Assembly (NCBI GenBank): GCA_001800315.1
Contig: MGVE01000001.1
Span: 140,269-204,268 of the forward strand
DNA: 64,000 nucleotides
Source of the DNA: Elusimicrobia bacterium RIFOXYA2_FULL_47_53
Lineage (GTDB): Bacteria > Elusimicrobiota > Endomicrobiia > Endomicrobiales > XYA2-FULL-47-53
Reading direction: 5' to 3'
Shown here: positions 17,840 to 25,932 of the stretch, piece after piece
Position numbering within the stretch: position 1 is the first letter of the stretch
Layout: every line of letters begins with the position of its first letter
The notes under the pieces: model-generated
Told to the model about the DNA's origin: nothing
Database searches by the model: none
What the model saw: the letters and a program-made list of their open reading frames with translations, nothing else
Made by a program: the position numbers and the translations under genes

Positions 17840-17866
17840 GCGCCCCCGTGGGGGGGACGGGGGCGC
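17840..17866. promoter_or_regulatory. Perfect 10-bp GC hairpin in the kinase leader
   Basis: GCGCCCCCGT (17840-17849) and ACGGGGGCGC (17857-17866) form a perfect stem around a 7-base loop, all G on the plus strand. It lies in the roughly 140-base transcribed leader of the REC-GAF kinase. No run of T follows, so an ordinary intrinsic terminator is unlikely. A role in mRNA stability or leader control is possible. Confidence 0.6.
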
Positions 17867-17930
17867 TGGGGATATTGAAAAATATTATTATGATCGCTGG
17901 ATGGAGCAATACTGCTAAACTCTCACATGA

Positions 17931-17959
17931 ATTATAACAGAAGCTTTACCTGTTGTCAA
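17931..17959 (-). promoter_or_regulatory. Consensus sigma70 promoter of the REC-GAF kinase gene
   Basis: On the minus strand TTGACA (17959-17954), exactly 17 bases, then TATAAT (17936-17931): a full match to the sigma70 consensus. It lies about 150 bases before the kinase ATG and 60 bases after the stop of the coiled-coil gene. Confidence 0.88.
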
Positions 17960-18018
17960 GCGGTAAGTTTGCACAAATTTTAAGATACGCGTTATCGGAA
18001 TGTGACTGTATTTTAGGT

Positions 18019-19818
18019 TCATTTCTTGTTTTTGTCCGGCTGTGCCGCGGCGCGCTTATTGTTTTTCTCATGAGCAGTTAAAAGCTTTGATTCAGCGTTT
18101 TCACGGCGCTCAGTTTCTTTCGCGAGCAGCTGCTTAAGCCGGTCGTTTTCCTCTTTTAACCGCGCGAAGCGTTCCGTGCTGTTTTCCTGCCTGTTCTTTA
18201 TCAAAGCGGAATCGTGCTTATTCTGAGCGTCCATAAGCTGAGAGTTTTTAATCGCTAAATCCCGCTTAATTTTCTGCAGTATCTCCTTCTGTTCGGCCTG
18301 AGCTGTCTGAGCGGCCGCGAGCTCCGCGTTCAGCCTTGAAATCTCGTTGTCCCTGGACTCAATCTGGATGTTAAACTTATTTCTGCCGTCATCAAGCTGT
18401 TTTTTGTAGAGTTCCTTTTCTTTTGACAGAGTCTCCTGCCAGTGAAGGTCATTTTTACCGTTGTATTCGTTCAGCCTGCTATTTTCCGACTCAGTGGATC
18501 TTAGTTTTGCCGCCAGAACGGCCAATTCTTCTTTCGCGCGCGATAAATCATCCTTCAGGGCGGACAATAAATCCTCCAGCAATTTCTTTTCGCCTTTTAA
18601 TGCGGACTGGTCTATTTCAGACTGAGCGCTCATGCCGGACAGCTCTTTGGCGAAAGCCCCCTCTTTCTCGCGCAGAATGGATTCAAAGCCTGCTGTTTTA
18701 TTGGCAGATTCGGCCAGAAGTTTCTGAATTTTTGACTCGGCTTCAATAAGGCGAGAGTCTTTCTCGTTAATTTTAGCTTCCAGTTCGGCGCGCAATTTCT
18801 TCTCGTCGTCCAGCTGCTGTTCAAACATCTCAGCCGACTGCGCCAGCCTCTTTATCTGCTCAAGGTGGTCATTTTTTAATACCTCAATCTGCCTGGAAGC
18901 TTCTTCCTTTGATTCAGTGGCGCTTCTCTGCGCGTCAAGACGAATTTTCTCGGCTTCTATCTTTTCGTGCTCCGATAAAAGCTTAAGCTGAGCGACAAGG
19001 GTTTCTTTGCCCGCGAGCTCTTCTTTATAAGAAACGGCCTGCTGCTGCAGAGCTTCATTGGAATTTCTCAGGGCATTGAGCTGAATTATCGTGTCCTGCA
19101 GGGCGTTCTGAAGCTTCTGAATATCCGAATCCTTCTTTTCAGCGGATTTTTTGATATTCTCCATTTCAAAGCCGTGCGTTTTAGCAAGCTGTTCTATCTT
19201 AGCCTTTAACTCAAACAGCTCATTGTCTTTATCGGAAGCGGCTTTTAAGAGGGAGGTTTCTTTTTTGTAAATATTGTCCCTGAGCGCGCGCAGTTCATCA
19301 TCGCGTTTTTTTAACTCGTCGTTCAGCCTTTTTACGGCTTCCTCATGGGCTCTCTTTATGTGTATTATGCGCTCGCGTTCCGCGGCAAGCGCCTTTTCCG
19401 ATATTTCGGACGCGGCCTTATAGTCTTTCAGTTTCTCGGAGATTTCATCCCATTTCTTCTTTTCCGTGATCCTTCGCAGTTCGGCTTCCCTGGACTTTTC
19501 CTCCAGCCTGACGATGTCAAGCGACCTTTCGTCGTTAAGCCTCTGCTTGGCGGCCTTAAGGATGTTTTCCGTCTCTTCCAGCTTTGAACGGAGCGATAAA
19601 ATTATGCTTTCTTTTTCAGAAATGATTTTAGTCCAGCCCTCTTTTTCCTTCTCGTGGCGGGAGCGGACAAGGCGGAGTGTTTCGGATGAAATTTCTTTCT
19701 CCGTGTTTAACAGGTCCTGGACTATCTTATCGGGATTATCGGGCGTAACGGGCCGGGGAGTAGTTTCTTTTTGAATGCTGAAATTCATGAAGGAGTTGTT
19801 TTTATCGTCAATTGCCAT
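18019..19818 (-). CDS. Long coiled-coil protein linked to MotA/MotB genes
   Basis: A 599-residue protein that is almost wholly coiled coil from about residue 30 to 590, very rich in Glu, Lys, Ala, Gln and Leu. It has no signal peptide, membrane helix or catalytic motif. The first 30 residues and the lysine-rich tail are less structured. It starts 9 bases after the second motB gene and is the last gene of the motA-motB-motB run. The family is not recognised. Similarity to SMC or myosin in searches would reflect coiled-coil composition only. A cytoplasmic filament or tether for the motor complex is an inference from position. Confidence 0.75.
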   Translation of the reverse strand: MAIDDKNNSFMNFSIQKETTPRPVTPDNPDKIVQDLLNTEKEISSETLRLVRSRHEKEKEGWTKIISEKESIILSLRSKLEETENILKAAKQRLNDERSLDIVRLEEKSREAELRRITEKKKWDEISEKLKDYKAASEISEKALAAERERIIHIKRAHEEAVKRLNDELKKRDDELRALRDNIYKKETSLLKAASDKDNELFELKAKIEQLAKTHGFEMENIKKSAEKKDSDIQKLQNALQDTIIQLNALRNSNEALQQQAVSYKEELAGKETLVAQLKLLSEHEKIEAEKIRLDAQRSATESKEEASRQIEVLKNDHLEQIKRLAQSAEMFEQQLDDEKKLRAELEAKINEKDSRLIEAESKIQKLLAESANKTAGFESILREKEGAFAKELSGMSAQSEIDQSALKGEKKLLEDLLSALKDDLSRAKEELAVLAAKLRSTESENSRLNEYNGKNDLHWQETLSKEKELYKKQLDDGRNKFNIQIESRDNEISRLNAELAAAQTAQAEQKEILQKIKRDLAIKNSQLMDAQNKHDSALIKNRQENSTERFARLKEENDRLKQLLAKETERRENAESKLLTAHEKNNKRAAAQPDKNKK

Positions 19819-19827
19819 AGGTAAGCC

Positions 19828-20547
19828 TCACTGGGCGGCTTGTTTTCTGGCGGTAAGTATGTCAATTTCTATGCGCCTGTTCTGAGAGCGGTTCTCTTCG
19901 GTGTCATTGGATAAAACAGGGCGGAATTCCCCATACCCCGCTGCGGCGAACCTCCGCGGGTCTAATCCTTCATTTTTTACAAAGTAGTTAACCACTTCCA
20001 TGGCTCTGGCTATTGAAAGCTCCCAGTTGGATTTAAATTTGCCGCCGTGGATGGGAAGATTGTCGGTATGGCCTTCAACTATTATCTCATTATCCGTCTG
20101 CTTCAGGATTATCTGGGCCATCTCGTGCATCAGTTCTTTTGATTCCTTTTTAAGCTCAAACTGGCCTACATCAAAAAGTATAGGGTTCGCGAAAACAACC
20201 TTGATATGATCCGCCGCGCTGTTAACCGTGATGAAGTTTTTAAGATGCAGTTTTTCTATCATGTCGTCAAATTTTGAGACTATCTGGTCATTTTTATCCT
20301 GTTCCACCATTTTTTCAATAAGGTCTTTATTTACCTCTCCGCCCATCTCCGCCTGAATGTCGGCCACTATCTTCTGGAAGCTTTTATCCTGTTTTGAATT
20401 ATAGGCGAACGCGAACATCAGAAGAAAGAATATCATTAAAACCGTCATGAAGTCCGCGTATGGAACTATCCATAGGTCTCCGAGATCGGTCTGGTGATCT
20501 TCTTCTCTTGTGGCATTCTCCCAGTCTCTTGACGAGTATTTAGACAT
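19828..20547 (-). CDS. MotB-like stator protein, second copy
   Basis: A 239-residue protein with one N-terminal membrane helix (about 28-50) that carries the ion-channel aspartate D32 in PYADFMTVLMIFFL, just as in E. coli MotB. A periplasmic linker follows, then an OmpA/MotB peptidoglycan-binding domain (about 120-235) with EGHTDN, NWELSIARA and GYGEFRP motifs. It would pair with the MotA encoded two genes upstream to form an ion-driven stator anchored to the cell wall. It follows the first motB by 5 bases. The two copies differ in linker length and sequence, so this is an old duplication and not an assembly artefact. Confidence 0.9.
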   Translation of the reverse strand: MSKYSSRDWENATREEDHQTDLGDLWIVPYADFMTVLMIFFLLMFAFAYNSKQDKSFQKIVADIQAEMGGEVNKDLIEKMVEQDKNDQIVSKFDDMIEKLHLKNFITVNSAADHIKVVFANPILFDVGQFELKKESKELMHEMAQIILKQTDNEIIVEGHTDNLPIHGGKFKSNWELSIARAMEVVNYFVKNEGLDPRRFAAAGYGEFRPVLSNDTEENRSQNRRIEIDILTARKQAAQ

Positions 20548-20552
20548 AGCCC

Positions 20553-21242
20553 CTACTTTATTTTGATAATGCTGATTTCTATTCTTCTGTTTATCATTCT
20601 GTTTTCCGGATTGTCATTGGGCGCCTTGGGCCTGAACTCGCCATAGCCAAGGGCCGAAATCCTTTTTGGCTCAATACCCTCTTTGTCTATCAGGTATTGT
20701 ATGACGCTAAAGGCCCGGGCGGCCGAAAGTTCCCAATTTGAGGCGTATTCGCCCCCGGCAGTTATCGCGATGTTGTCCGTATGCCCTTCAACAACAACTC
20801 TGTTTGTGGTATTTTTTATAAGGTTTGAAATTTCGCTCAGCGTTTTTATGGTCGCGGCCTTAAGCTCGGCGCTGCCGGAATCAAAGAGAACGGGGCTTGG
20901 CAGGACTATTTTTATTTTTTCTTCGTTTATTTCAACATTGGCGAACTGCTGTTTTGCTTTTTTCTCCAGGTCTTCCTGTTCTTCCATCTGAGTCTGCCGC
21001 TTCTTTTCCAGGCCCTTTTCAGTTTCCATTACCTCGTTTTTCTGTCCGCCGAAAGTTTCGGCGAATGAAGAGGCCGCCAGCTGCCTGTCGCTTTCATCCA
21101 GCCAGGTCAGGCAATAGGACATAAGGAAAAATATCATGAGATTGGTGATCATATCGGTGTATATGATCATCCAAAGCGGCGCTTTCAGGTCAGAATCCAC
21201 GCCTCTGACATTGTCGTAGTTAGGCGAAAACGGGTCTGACAT
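20553..21242 (-). CDS. MotB-like stator protein, first copy
   Basis: A 229-residue protein with an N-terminal membrane helix (about 24-46) and channel aspartate D30 (YTDMITNLMIFFL). A charged linker at about 55-100 contains KKRQTQMEEQEDLEKK. A C-terminal OmpA-like domain (about 105-228) has EGHTDN, NWELSAARA and GYGEFRP. It lies 3 bases after motA and 5 bases before the second motB. Both MotB proteins keep the channel aspartate, so a mixed or alternative stator is possible. A TolR/ExbD-type protein is excluded by the OmpA domain. Confidence 0.9.
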   Translation of the reverse strand: MSDPFSPNYDNVRGVDSDLKAPLWMIIYTDMITNLMIFFLMSYCLTWLDESDRQLAASSFAETFGGQKNEVMETEKGLEKKRQTQMEEQEDLEKKAKQQFANVEINEEKIKIVLPSPVLFDSGSAELKAATIKTLSEISNLIKNTTNRVVVEGHTDNIAITAGGEYASNWELSAARAFSVIQYLIDKEGIEPKRISALGYGEFRPKAPNDNPENRMINRRIEISIIKIK

Positions 21243-21245
21243 TAA

Positions 21246-22022
21246 TTACTCCCGGACGGGTTTTTTGCTGCGCAGCTTCGCGGCCATGAAAGCCTGAAGT
21301 TTCCTGTTTAAAATAATAGGTATGTCGCCTTTCTGAATGGAAAGAATTCCTTCTATCATAACTTCTTTAATCAGGAGTTCTTCCTCGGTGTGGGCGTCCA
21401 GTTTGTTCGCCATGGGAAGGAAAAGAAAGTTCGCGGCGGAGATGCCGTAAAATGTTCCGGTAACGGCGATCGCCATTGAGTGGCCGAGGTTTTTCGGGTC
21501 GCTTATGCTTTTAAGCACCTGCACAACGCCGAGCAGTGTCGCCAGAAGGCCGAAGATCGGAGAGAAAGTTCCCAGCGAGCGGATAACATTGCTTACCTGG
21601 TGATGGCGTTTCCTGATAAAGGTGATTTCTTTTAAAAGATTCTCGCGCACCATCTGAGGCTCAAGGCCGTCAATGAGCATTAAAATTCCGTCGGCAAGAA
21701 ATCTGTCCTTTACCCTGCCTACATCTTCCTGCAGGGAGTATATGCCTTCTCTTTTGGCTTTTTCAGAAAAATTTACCAGAGACGAGATAACATCATTTGG
21801 TTTAAGAGTTTTTCTGGCAAGGAATACATTAAGAAGCGCTCCGGGCAGCCTGAGCACAACTTCCATAGGGGTTGAGATAAGCATAGAGGCGAAAGTCCCG
21901 CCGAAAACCAGCACAAACGCGTCCCTGTGCCAGAGCAGATGAGATGTTCCGCCCCAGTACATTACGATGTAAACAGCTCCGAAACCAAGGCCTAATCCAA
22001 GCAGTGTCATGAAATCAAGCAT
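21246..22022 (-). CDS. motA: MotA-like stator protein
   Basis: A 258-residue protein with four membrane helices (about 4-22, 33-51, 148-170 and 181-203) and the MotA pattern FSPIFGLLATLLG in helix 3. The cytoplasmic loop keeps the KREG...E pattern (R91, E99) that corresponds to the charged residues of E. coli MotA that touch FliG. It lacks the long C-terminal tail of ZorA. It should form the ion-conducting ring that drives torque. First gene of the motA-motB-motB-coiled-coil run, with SD GGGAGAAG. No flagellar basal-body, FliG or chemotaxis gene is in the window, so the driven machine is unknown. Confidence 0.9.
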   Translation of the reverse strand: MLDFMTLLGLGLGFGAVYIVMYWGGTSHLLWHRDAFVLVFGGTFASMLISTPMEVVLRLPGALLNVFLARKTLKPNDVISSLVNFSEKAKREGIYSLQEDVGRVKDRFLADGILMLIDGLEPQMVRENLLKEITFIRKRHHQVSNVIRSLGTFSPIFGLLATLLGVVQVLKSISDPKNLGHSMAIAVTGTFYGISAANFLFLPMANKLDAHTEEELLIKEVMIEGILSIQKGDIPIILNRKLQAFMAAKLRSKKPVRE

Positions 22023-22067
22023 TATTTCTTCTCCCTGAGTGAAGTATAATATTTAAAATACATTTAA

Positions 22068-22094
22068 AATATAGCATATTTTTCCGCGATTCAA
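22068..22094 (-). promoter_or_regulatory. Probable promoter of the motA operon
   Basis: On the minus strand TTGAAT (22094-22089), a short 15-base spacer and TATATT (22073-22068), preceded by TGC as an extended -10. It lies about 45 bases before the motA ATG in an AT-rich gap. Confidence 0.55.
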
Positions 22095-22113
22095 AAGGGT
22101 TTTGTGTTTTTGC

Positions 22114-23217
22114 TCAGGCCTGTTTGATTACCCTCTTCAAAGGAAGGCCGTGTTTTAAGGCTTTTCTTTTTGCCTCTTCAAATTCTATCCTGATTTTTTT
22201 AGTTCCGCCGGGCATAAATATCGTTTTACGCGAGCCGTCAGTGGATCTGTTGAGCAGGTATCTTTTGGCCGGGAGGGATCTTACCCCGATTGTGGTTGTT
22301 TCGTCAAAAAGTATTGAGGCCATTTTTGCCTCGTCTTTTGTATCGCAGAGCACGCCTATCTTGGTGCCGGGCCTGCCTTTTTTCATCATAATCTGCTCAA
22401 GCCATACATCCTTGGCTCCGGCTTTAAGCAGTTGCTCGGAAACATAGGGATAGATTCTTGGGTCCATGTCGTCAATGTTGGTTTCAAGCACCGCGATCTC
22501 TTCCTGCCTGAAATCGTATTTATCCCCCGCGGCGCCGGGCTCGCCTACCAGGATATTTAAAACATTGGGTTTGCCGTCTATGTCATTTTCTCCGGCTCCA
22601 AAACCGGATTTCGTCACGATTAACGAAGGCATGGCGCCGAAATTCAAACAGAGGCTTCCTATCAGGGCCATCCCCGTCGGCGTAGCGAGCTCATGGTTTG
22701 AATCATCGGAGAAAACCGGCACCTTCATCGCTTTCGCGAGTTCAATAGCCGCGGGAGCCGGCCTGCCGAGATTAACTTCGGAGGCGAATAACCGCTTTAT
22801 ACCGAGAAGCTGCAAAGCAAGGCAGACACCGGAAATATCCACCAGGGTGTCAATATCCGCGAGCTGATGAAAATGAGTGCCGTCTACGGGCCTTCTGTGC
22901 ACGGAAGCCTCGGCGGCGGCAAGCGAACGCATGGCCGCAAGCGCGTTTGACTTGACTTCACCGGGCAGCGAGGACCTGTTCAGGGCGCTGATAAGCTTCA
23001 GCGGAGTATCAAACTTTATGTTTCCCTCCACTCGCAGAGTTTTGGCCGGGAAGTGATACCTGTTTGTAGTTCTTACAGTCAGCCTAAAATCACCTATGTT
23101 TAAGCGCTTTTTAAGAGTCCCGGCAAAAGCCGAAGGATTTAAGCCGGCATCTATTAGCGCGGAGAGCAGCATATCGCCTGATACGCCCCGCGAACAGTTT
23201 ATGTAGGCTATGCTCAT
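22114..23217 (-). CDS. larC: LarC-type nickel insertion protein (pyridinium thiacarboxylate cofactor)
   Basis: A 367-residue member of the LarC/DUF111 family, which inserts nickel into the pyridinium-3,5-bisthiocarboxylate mononucleotide cofactor of lactate racemase and related enzymes. The N terminus shows the family start NCSRGVSGDMLLSAL, followed by a HFHQLADIDTLVDI-like segment near 130 and ETNIDDMDPRIY near 245. The reading frame is complete in one piece, unlike Lactobacillus, where larC is read through a programmed frameshift. It overlaps larB by 4 bases. LarE and an obvious LarA enzyme are not in the window. Confidence 0.92.
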   Translation of the reverse strand: MSIAYINCSRGVSGDMLLSALIDAGLNPSAFAGTLKKRLNIGDFRLTVRTTNRYHFPAKTLRVEGNIKFDTPLKLISALNRSSLPGEVKSNALAAMRSLAAAEASVHRRPVDGTHFHQLADIDTLVDISGVCLALQLLGIKRLFASEVNLGRPAPAAIELAKAMKVPVFSDDSNHELATPTGMALIGSLCLNFGAMPSLIVTKSGFGAGENDIDGKPNVLNILVGEPGAAGDKYDFRQEEIAVLETNIDDMDPRIYPYVSEQLLKAGAKDVWLEQIMMKKGRPGTKIGVLCDTKDEAKMASILFDETTTIGVRSLPAKRYLLNRSTDGSRKTIFMPGGTKKIRIEFEEAKRKALKHGLPLKRVIKQA

Positions 23218-23870
23218 TTCTTTCCTCCGCCGTTTATCAGCCCGGCTATAACACCGGCCCCAAAACCGTCGTCAATATTTACCACGCTCACATTTGCCGC
23301 GCAGGAATTTAACATGCTCATTAAAGCCGAGACACCGCCGAAAGATACTCCGTATCCCACGGAGGTAGGAACGCCTATAACCGGACAGGCGACCAAACCG
23401 CCCACCACGCTGGCCAGAGCGCCCTCCATGCCAGCGCAGACGACGGCACAAGAGGCGTTTTTTAAAAGCTTATCGTATTTAAAAAGCCTGTGTATTCCGG
23501 CAACACCGACATCGTAAACTCTTTCAACTCTATTTCCCAGAATCTCCGCTGTAACCGCGGCTTCTTCCGCCACCCTAATGTCGGAAGTTCCAGCAGTAAC
23601 CACGCAGATATACCCGCCTGGCCTGCCGATTTTATGCTTTCTGTTGAAAAGTATTATCCCCGCGCTTTCATAGTATTTGGAACCCCGAAAAGAGCGGCGA
23701 ATCTTTTGGTAAAGATCCGGCTGAACTCTTGTGGCTATGACAGGGCCGCCGCCATTGACAAGTTCCCTGGCTATAGAAATTATCTGCTTTACCGTCTTTC
23801 CGGGAGCATAGATAGCCTCGGGAAAGTTCTGCCGCAGGTACCTGTGCCCGTCAGCGTGAAAATGTTTCAT
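23214..23870 (-). CDS. larB: LarB-type NaAD carboxylase
   Basis: A 218-residue protein of the LarB family, related to AIR carboxylase (PurE). It carboxylates and hydrolyses nicotinic acid adenine dinucleotide in the first step of nickel-pincer cofactor synthesis. Visible features are the VTAGTSDIRVAEEAA segment near 90-104, the DVGVAGIHRL segment near 140-150, and a glycine-rich PTSVGYGVSFGG stretch near 177-189. It lies between dusB and larC, overlapping both by 4 bases. Direct coupling with larC supports cofactor synthesis and not purine synthesis. Confidence 0.92.
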   Translation of the reverse strand: MKHFHADGHRYLRQNFPEAIYAPGKTVKQIISIARELVNGGGPVIATRVQPDLYQKIRRSFRGSKYYESAGIILFNRKHKIGRPGGYICVVTAGTSDIRVAEEAAVTAEILGNRVERVYDVGVAGIHRLFKYDKLLKNASCAVVCAGMEGALASVVGGLVACPVIGVPTSVGYGVSFGGVSALMSMLNSCAANVSVVNIDDGFGAGVIAGLINGGGKK

Positions 23871-24889
23871 ATTTTTCCCTCAAAGTACGGGGCATGCCAT
23901 ACCTTATTGAGAAGCTCGGTCAATTCCGCGAGGTTTTGCGCCTTATTGAACTTGTTCCTGATGGCTGAGGCGTTCGGAAGCCCTTTGAGGTAATAGGCGG
24001 CAATTTTTCTAAGCAGAATGACTCCTTTTTTCTCTCCGTAATAGGCGCTGGCGATAAGCGCGTGTTTCTTTAAATACCTTAGCCTGTCTTCCCATGAGGG
24101 GTGAGGCAGAATGTTTCCGGAGTTAATATAGTATTCTATTCGCTTGAATATATCAAAGTTGCCTATCGCGGCTCTTCCGATCATAATGCCGGCACAGCCT
24201 GTTTTTTCAACAAAGTTCACCGCGGACAATTCGTCTACTATCCCGCCGTTGCCTATCACGGGTATTTTTGAGGTTTCAACCACGGCGCGAATGGCGTCAA
24301 GGTCCGGGCTTCCGCTGTGTACAGCCTCAGCGGTCCTGCCGTGTACTGTTATGGCGCTTACTCCGGCCTCGCGGGCTATTTTCGCGAGCCTTGAAGCCGT
24401 ATTTTCGCCTCCGTTTGATCCGATCCGGACTTTTATAGTTACGGGAACCTTCACGGCGGAAACAGTTTTCTCCATTACCCTGATTAAATGCGCCTCGTTC
24501 TCTATAAGTTTTACCCCCGCCCCTGAACGCACGATCTTTCTTACCGGGCAGCCAAGGTTAATGTCAATAATATCGGCTCCGGCCCCTTCTGAAATTCTTG
24601 CGGCTTCCGCAATAACTTCAGGCTTCGCGCCGAATAGCTGAACTCCGGCGGGATATTCGGATTTTGAAATTCTCAGCATTTTTGAGGTCCGCTCGTCTTT
24701 ATGCACAAGCGCGTTGGCCGAGATCATTTCCGTAAACACAAGGCCGGCCCCGCCTTCCTTGGCAAGAGACCTGAACGGAAGGTCCGTTATCCCCGCCATC
24801 GGGGCCATAACCATGTTTCTTTTTATGTATACTCCGCCAATAAAAAGAGGCGTGGAGAATATTTTTTCCTGTTTTCGCAAAGCCGTCAT
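23867..24889 (-). CDS. dusB: tRNA-dihydrouridine synthase
   Basis: A flavin enzyme of about 340 residues that reduces uridine to dihydrouridine in tRNA. TIM-barrel motifs are visible: MAPMAGITDLPFR near 27-39, INLGCPVRKIVRSGAG with the catalytic Cys, VTIKVRIG, ITVHGRT, and GNGGI followed by MIGRAAIGN. The frame opens at a TTG at 24901, but the ATG at 24889 is preferred. It overlaps the tsaD stop as TAATG, starts MTALRKQ, and has GGAA upstream. It overlaps larB by 4 bases at its end. The exact Dus subtype was assigned by overall likeness only. Confidence 0.93.
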   Translation of the reverse strand: MTALRKQEKIFSTPLFIGGVYIKRNMVMAPMAGITDLPFRSLAKEGGAGLVFTEMISANALVHKDERTSKMLRISKSEYPAGVQLFGAKPEVIAEAARISEGAGADIIDINLGCPVRKIVRSGAGVKLIENEAHLIRVMEKTVSAVKVPVTIKVRIGSNGGENTASRLAKIAREAGVSAITVHGRTAEAVHSGSPDLDAIRAVVETSKIPVIGNGGIVDELSAVNFVEKTGCAGIMIGRAAIGNFDIFKRIEYYINSGNILPHPSWEDRLRYLKKHALIASAYYGEKKGVILLRKIAAYYLKGLPNASAIRNKFNKAQNLAELTELLNKVWHAPYFEGKI

Positions 24890-25932
24890 TAATATTTCCA
24901 ATCCGAAAGAATCAGGCCGGGATCACTTGCGAGGGTATCCGCTCCGGCATAAGCCTTATCACCGGTATTCTTTAATTTCAGATAGCCGGCGTAGGCTATC
25001 ATAGCGGCGTTATCGGTGCACAAAAGTGTGCCCGGCATAAAAACCCTGAAAGCGTTGGCTTTTGAGGCGCTCGTGAACGCTCTTCTTAAAGCTGAGTTAG
25101 AGCTGACGCCGCCGCCTAAAGCCAGCCGCGAAATCCCGAATTGCTTCATGGCTGTTACGGCTTTGGATACAAGAGTGTCAACAACGGAGTTTTGAAAAGC
25201 TGAGGCCACCGCTGTTTTGTTTTTTAAGGAATTTTGATAGGAACCGCTCTTTGAGTTTAAGTGGTTAACAACCGCGGTTTTAAGCCCCGAAAACGAAAAG
25301 TCCCAGGTGCCTTTTAAATAAGGGCGTGGAAAATTAATTAAGTCTCTTACGGCGTTTTTTGAGAGCCTGTCAATAACAGGCCCGCCCGGATACCCCAGGG
25401 AAAGCAGTTTGGCAACCTTATCGTAGGCTTCGCCGGCAGCGTCATCCCTTGTGCCGCCAAGAATCTCGTATTTTCCCGGGGCGCGAACGATTATCAGTTC
25501 GGTGTGCCCGCCTGATACGACAAGCGCCATAAACGGCGGTTTTAAATCCTTATTCTCTATCATAGCCGAATATATGTGCCCTTCAAGGTGATTGACCTGA
25601 ATAAGCGGCAGGTTGTTAATGTATGAAAGTGTTCTGGCGCAAACAGCCCCTACAAGCAGAGAACCGGCGAGGCCGGGGCCCGCCGTGTAGGCGATGGCCG
25701 AGACCCTGTCCATGCCCAGGCCCGAACTCTTCAGCGCCCGAGAGACAACCGTGTTGACGCTTTCCAGATGGGCCCTGCTGGCCAGTTCGGGAACCACACC
25801 GGAATATTTTCTGTGTATGCCGATCTGTGACAGGATAACATTTGAAAGCACCCTGCCGTCAATTAACAGTGAAGCGGATGTTTCATCGCAGGAGGTTTCA
25901 ATCCCGAGTATTATAATGTTATTTTTTTTCAT
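24889..25932 (-). CDS. tsaD: tRNA threonylcarbamoyladenosine synthase subunit TsaD
   Basis: A 347-residue ASKHA-fold metalloenzyme that transfers the threonylcarbamoyl group to A37 of ANN-decoding tRNAs. It shows GIETSCDETSAS near 10-21, ASRAHLE near 51-57, metal-binding H115 and H119 in HLEGH, SGGHTEL near 140-146, and the late GGGVSSNSALR and CTDNAAM motifs. Length is typical. Its start overlaps the upstream deacetylase-like gene by 14 bases, and its stop overlaps the dusB ATG. The partners TsaB, TsaC and TsaE are not in this window. Confidence 0.96.
   Translation of the reverse strand: MKKNNIIILGIETSCDETSASLLIDGRVLSNVILSQIGIHRKYSGVVPELASRAHLESVNTVVSRALKSSGLGMDRVSAIAYTAGPGLAGSLLVGAVCARTLSYINNLPLIQVNHLEGHIYSAMIENKDLKPPFMALVVSGGHTELIIVRAPGKYEILGGTRDDAAGEAYDKVAKLLSLGYPGGPVIDRLSKNAVRDLINFPRPYLKGTWDFSFSGLKTAVVNHLNSKSGSYQNSLKNKTAVASAFQNSVVDTLVSKAVTAMKQFGISRLALGGGVSSNSALRRAFTSASKANAFRVFMPGTLLCTDNAAMIAYAGYLKLKNTGDKAYAGADTLASDPGLILSDWKY

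Noticed and set aside
17840..17866. An intrinsic terminator
   Set aside because: The stem is strong but no T run follows on either strand, and it lies between a promoter and its gene.
18019..22022. Zorya-type phage defence
   Set aside because: MotA lacks the long cytoplasmic tail of ZorA, there are two MotB genes, and no ZorC, ZorD or ZorE helicase or nuclease is present.
23882..24901. TTG start for dusB at 24901 and a similar TTG start for trpS at 38746
   Set aside because: ATG codons a few residues downstream sit at stop-start junctions and give normal N termini.
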